Shown here in pieces: positions 61,484 to 64,000 of a DNA stretch of 64,000 bases. Below the pieces are notes generated by a model. The model was not told where the DNA came from and did no database searches. It saw nothing but the letters and a program-made list of their open reading frames with translations. Made by a program: the position numbers and the translations under genes. The stretch comes from JAJEEA01 sp965243615. Lineage in GTDB: Bacteria > Acidobacteriota > Vicinamibacteria > Vicinamibacterales > UBA8438. Positions within the stretch are counted from its first letter, which is position 1, and each line of letters begins with the position of its first letter. Location of the stretch: assembly GCA_965243615.1 (NCBI GenBank), contig CBDEVO010000003.1, positions 3,100,001-3,164,000 of the forward strand, in the 5' to 3' direction.

Positions 61484-61669
61484 GGGATTCCCATTGTAGC
61501 GCGGGTCGACGCGGGCGGCGGCGGCCGCCTCGCCGCCGTGAAGAAGGCAGTTCGCCGTTTCCGTGCCCGAGCCGTGAAGTTCCTCGTCGATCGCCGCGTC
61601 GGACCAGGTTGGCCGACCGGCTGCGGGGGCGGGGTGTCTAGGCCGGCCGGAGTCCGCGGGCGGCTGCGG

Positions 61670-61675
61670 TATAAT
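61670..61675 (+). promoter_or_regulatory. Perfect TATAAT box directly before the ferredoxin gene
   Basis: TATAAT ends eight bases before ATG 61684 (spacer CACGGCCC). Transcription would begin at or within two bases of the start codon. No Shine-Dalgarno sequence exists, consistent with a leaderless mRNA. Confidence 0.6.
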
Positions 61676-61683
61676 CACGGCCC

Positions 61684-62049
61684 ATGTGGACGAAGCTTCA
61701 GAACACCCCCCGCAAGCGGGCGCCCCGCAAGGTCGCGGTGGTCGACCCGGACCGCTGCTTCGGCGCGTTCGCCTGCTCGATCTGTCAGGCCGCCTGCCCC
61801 GTCGAAGACTGCATCGTCGAGGAGAAGGATGCCAACGACCGCTGGGTCTGCGCGGTGCGCATCGACAAGTGCATCGGCTGCGGGCTCTGCGTGACCATCG
61901 GCAACCCGACCGCGCCCGGCAAGCGGGACTTCGGGTGCCCGGCCGACTACGACGCGATCGACATGGTCGAGTACGGGGACGTGGTCACGGCGGTCGAGTC
62001 CGAGATGGGGGCCGACGCACCGGCCGGGGCCGAGCCGGCCACCGCCTGA
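61684..62049 (+). CDS. Ferredoxin with two 4Fe-4S-type clusters
   Basis: 121 residues. The first cysteine set is in DRCFGAFACSICQAACPVED, and the second in IDKCIGCGLCVTIGNPTAPG followed by DFGCPADYDAI. The spacing is altered from the standard CxxCxxCxxxCP by extra residues (CFGAFACSICQAACP), so one cluster may be 3Fe-4S or use a remote cysteine. The acidic C-terminus fits a soluble electron carrier. The redox partner is not in the neighbourhood. The start is fixed by the TATAAT box eight bases upstream. Confidence 0.85.
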   Translation: MWTKLQNTPRKRAPRKVAVVDPDRCFGAFACSICQAACPVEDCIVEEKDANDRWVCAVRIDKCIGCGLCVTIGNPTAPGKRDFGCPADYDAIDMVEYGDVVTAVESEMGADAPAGAEPATA

Positions 62050-62050
62050 G

Positions 62051-62197
62051 ATGACCGTGACCGTGGAAACGGGGCTCTTGCCGATCGCGTCGGGCGGGGC
62101 GCGGTTCAACGCGTGCCGGATTACCCGGCTGTCGGATCGGGTCGAGCGGCTGTCGGGCCGGGTCGACTCGATGGAGCCACGCTGCAGACGGTGGTGA
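62051..62197 (+). CDS. 48-residue ORF directly after the ferredoxin, coiled-coil-like end
   Basis: The ATG lies one base after the ferredoxin stop. The peptide begins MTVTVETGLLPIASGG and ends with two heptads, RLSDRVE and RLSGRVD, encoded by a 21-base DNA repeat (62130-62170). It may be a translated small protein coupled to ferredoxin, or debris related to the coiled-coil gene at 61139. From 62198 to 62318 I see nothing. Confidence 0.3.
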   Translation: MTVTVETGLLPIASGGARFNACRITRLSDRVERLSGRVDSMEPRCRRW

Positions 62198-62318
62198 CCG
62201 TGCTCGCCCCGGGCGGGCTGCACAACCGTGAACGGCGGCGCTCTCGTCAGGGCTGAGCGAAACGCCTGACGCCAGGGGCAGCACTGCCCGGACGGAGGGC
62301 GTCAGCGGAGCGCGACCT

Positions 62319-62822
62319 TCACGCCTGTCCGGAATCGCGGCCGTCCAGCTCCACCAGGGACGCATCCGCGTCCACGCGGTCCCCGGCCTTGCACCGGACG
62401 ATGGCGACCAGGCCGTCGCGCGGCGCCTTCACCGGAATCTCCATCTTCATCGCCTCGAGCACCAGCAGGGTGTCGCCCCTTGCCACCGCCTGCCCGGTCG
62501 AGACCGCGACCGCGGTCACGACGGCGGGCATCGGGGCGCGGACGGCCCCCGCGTCGGCGGCCGGTTCGGGATCGCGGGCCGCCGCCTCCACGGCGCGCGT
62601 CCAGCGGAAGGCGCGGCCGTCCACCCAGCCCCACTCGACGCCCGGCTCGCGGGCGACGACGACCTCGAACCGTCGTTCGCCCAGCCGGACCCGGTAGCTG
62701 CCTTCGTCGATCCGTTCCACCTCGGCCGGCTCGTCGACGCCCGGGATGAGCACTCGACCGGTCGCCGGGTCCGCGTCGCGGGCGATTGCCTCCACCGTCA
62801 CCGGCCGTCGGGGAGGGGTCAT
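62319..62822 (-). CDS. Biotin carboxyl carrier subunit of an acyl-CoA carboxylase
   Basis: 167 residues. An N-terminal DUF2118-like strand region (VERIDEGSYRVRLGERRFEV) precedes the biotinyl domain, with the target lysine in LLVLEAMKMEIPVKAPRDGL and closing AIVRCKAGDRVDADASLVEL. The ATG at 62822 overlaps the biotin carboxylase stop by four bases (ATGA). This arrangement, with the carrier split from the carboxylase, is found in 3-methylcrotonyl- and propionyl-CoA carboxylases; the carboxyltransferase gene is not in the window, so the substrate is open. Confidence 0.88.
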   Translation of the reverse strand: MTPPRRPVTVEAIARDADPATGRVLIPGVDEPAEVERIDEGSYRVRLGERRFEVVVAREPGVEWGWVDGRAFRWTRAVEAAARDPEPAADAGAVRAPMPAVVTAVAVSTGQAVARGDTLLVLEAMKMEIPVKAPRDGLVAIVRCKAGDRVDADASLVELDGRDSGQA

Positions 62823-64000
62823 GAGAGCCGCCAGCCCCCGAGGGCGGTCCAGGGATCGTTCCGCGCTTCCGGTGCGCGCCGTTCCGCCTCGGGAGCGTCG
62901 GGCGAGAGCCGCGCGTCGACGGCCAGGGCCGCCGCGAGGGCGAGGGCCGGCCCCTCGTCGTCGTCGGCCAGCAGGCCGTCGAGGGCGGCGTCGAGGAACG
63001 CGGTGTCGACCGGCCCCGCGACCACCCGCGGGTGGCGCAGGATGCGCGACAGGAGATCGAGGTTGGTGCGCACGCCGAGCACCACGTAGCGGGCGAGGGC
63101 GGCCCGGGCCCGCGCCAGGGCCCGCGCCCGCGTCTCGCCGTGGACGACGAGCTTGGCGAGGAGCGCGTCGTAGGCGGGGGAGACGACGCTCCCCTCGACG
63201 ACCCCGGCGTCGACCCGGATGCCGGGGCCGGCCGGCTCCCGGTAGCGGAGCAGGGTCCCGGCGTCGGGCAGGAAGCCCTCGGCCGGACGCTCCGCGTAGA
63301 CGCGGCACTCGACCGCGTGGCCGCGCACCGCGATCTCGTCCTGCGACCACGGCAGGCCGGCCCCGCCGGCCACCGCGAGCTGGGCGTGCACGAGGTCGCG
63401 GCCCGTCACCGCCTCGGTGACGGGGTGCTCGACCTGCAGCCGGGTGTTCATCTCGAGGAACGCGACGGTCGCGTCGTCGCCGGCGCCGTCCACGAGGAAC
63501 TCCACCGTCCCCGCGTTGCGGTAGCCGGCGGCGCGGGCGGCGGAGACCGCGGCCTCGGTCAGCCGCGCCCGCACGCCCGGCGCCAGGCCCGGCGCCGGGC
63601 TCTCCTCGACCACCTTCTGATGGCGACGCTGGATCGAGCAGTCCCGCTCGTGCAGGTGCACGACCCGCCCCGCGCCGTCAGCCACGATCTGGACCTCGAC
63701 GTGCCGGGGACGCACGAGCAGCCGCTCGACGTACAGGGTGCCGTCCCCGAACGCGGACGCCGACTCGCGGCGCGCCTCGCCGATGGCCTCGCGCAGACCG
63801 TCGGCCGCGCGCACCGTGCGCATTCCGCGCCCCCCGCCGCCCGCCGACGCCTTCAGCAGCAGCGGGTAGCCGACCCGCTCGGCCGCGGCGGCGAGGCCGG
63901 CGTCGGTCTGATCGGCGGGGGTCTCGCCGGGGACGATGGGCACGCCGGCCGCCTTCATCAGGCGTCGCGCCTCGATCTTCGAGCCGAGGCGCGCGATGAC
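62819..64000 (-). CDS. Biotin carboxylase subunit of an acyl-CoA carboxylase (N-terminus beyond window)
   Basis: 393 residues are visible; the frame runs off the right edge. ATP-grasp motifs are clear: RLGSKIEARRLMKAAGVPIV, YPLLLKASAGGGGRGMRTV, ADGAGRVVHLHERDCSIQRR, HQKVVEESPAP and FLEMNTRLQVEHPVTEAVTG. The C-terminal domain includes GHAVECRVYAERPAEGFLPD and YDALLAKLVVHGETRARAL. It carboxylates the biotin carrier encoded immediately downstream with ATP and bicarbonate. The missing N-terminus is about 110 residues. Confidence 0.92.
   Translation of the reverse strand, partial: VIARLGSKIEARRLMKAAGVPIVPGETPADQTDAGLAAAAERVGYPLLLKASAGGGGRGMRTVRAADGLREAIGEARRESASAFGDGTLYVERLLVRPRHVEVQIVADGAGRVVHLHERDCSIQRRHQKVVEESPAPGLAPGVRARLTEAAVSAARAAGYRNAGTVEFLVDGAGDDATVAFLEMNTRLQVEHPVTEAVTGRDLVHAQLAVAGGAGLPWSQDEIAVRGHAVECRVYAERPAEGFLPDAGTLLRYREPAGPGIRVDAGVVEGSVVSPAYDALLAKLVVHGETRARALARARAALARYVVLGVRTNLDLLSRILRHPRVVAGPVDTAFLDAALDGLLADDDEGPALALAAALAVDARLSPDAPEAERRAPEARNDPWTALGGWRLS

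Overview
The window is GC-rich throughout and reads as chromosome from an Acidobacteriota bacterium, most likely of the Vicinamibacteria type. This is inferred from gene content: two DUF5916/CBM9-like outer-membrane proteins, a VWFA-related secreted protein, a DUF6152 protein, a DUF6644 pair, a DUF5117/DUF4953-type zinc protease, and two PSD-cytochrome pairs (PSD1+DUF1501 and DUF1592+DUF1552). No rRNA, tRNA, CRISPR array or intact insertion sequence was seen.

Layout. 0-9 kb is a scarred accessory stretch: an autotransporter-like 3' end, two near-identical PlsC acyltransferases on either side of an AAA/DUF4143 ATPase and two gene wrecks, a Uma2 nuclease-like protein, and a membrane sulfatase-like gene with two frameshifts. 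9-15 kb is carbohydrate metabolism: a frameshifted ThuA-DUF1080 gene, xylB, xylA and a serine hydrolase. 15-21 kb looks like a defence and toxin-antitoxin island: a helicase-like scrap, an Rpn/YhgA nuclease, a PuuD-like membrane protein, a VapBC-type pair divergent from an Xre-RES pair, and the remains of what looks like a GHKL-ATPase/Z1 restriction operon next to another Uma2 protein. 21-34 kb holds a PQQ dehydrogenase, a DUF5916 barrel with a TolB-like N-terminus, a PSD1 cytochrome with DUF1501 partner, proline dehydrogenase and a third Uma2 protein. 34-43 kb (minus strand) is an alpha-beta barrel protein, an ankyrin protein, DUF1552, DUF1592, and a cyclase/enolase-superfamily pair. 43-48.6 kb (plus strand) is a mono-haem lipoprotein, a PepSY membrane protein, two DUF6644 proteins, a secreted protein and DUF6152. 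48.7-62 kb carries a VWFA protein, a zinc protease, an AttEFGH-like transporter operon, a second DUF5916 protein, a D-threonine aldolase-like enzyme, a coiled-coil membrane protein and a ferredoxin. The window ends in a biotin-dependent carboxylase pair that runs off the right edge.

How it works together. The intact genes suggest an aerobic heterotroph using sugars (xylose), amino acids (proline, D-amino acids), alcohols through PQQ, and branched or odd-chain acyl-CoAs, with many exported proteins.

The most notable non-coding signals are: a 36-bp near-palindrome in two good copies (4040, 32859) and one diverged copy (38452); short decayed copies of genes lying beside the genes themselves (xylA, the PQQ dehydrogenase, and the gene ending at 33838); and several genes whose -10 box sits only 5-9 bases from the start codon, implying leaderless mRNAs. 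Three single-base frameshifts between 7.5 and 10.3 kb could be biological or consensus errors. All functional calls are by eye from translated motifs; no searches were run.
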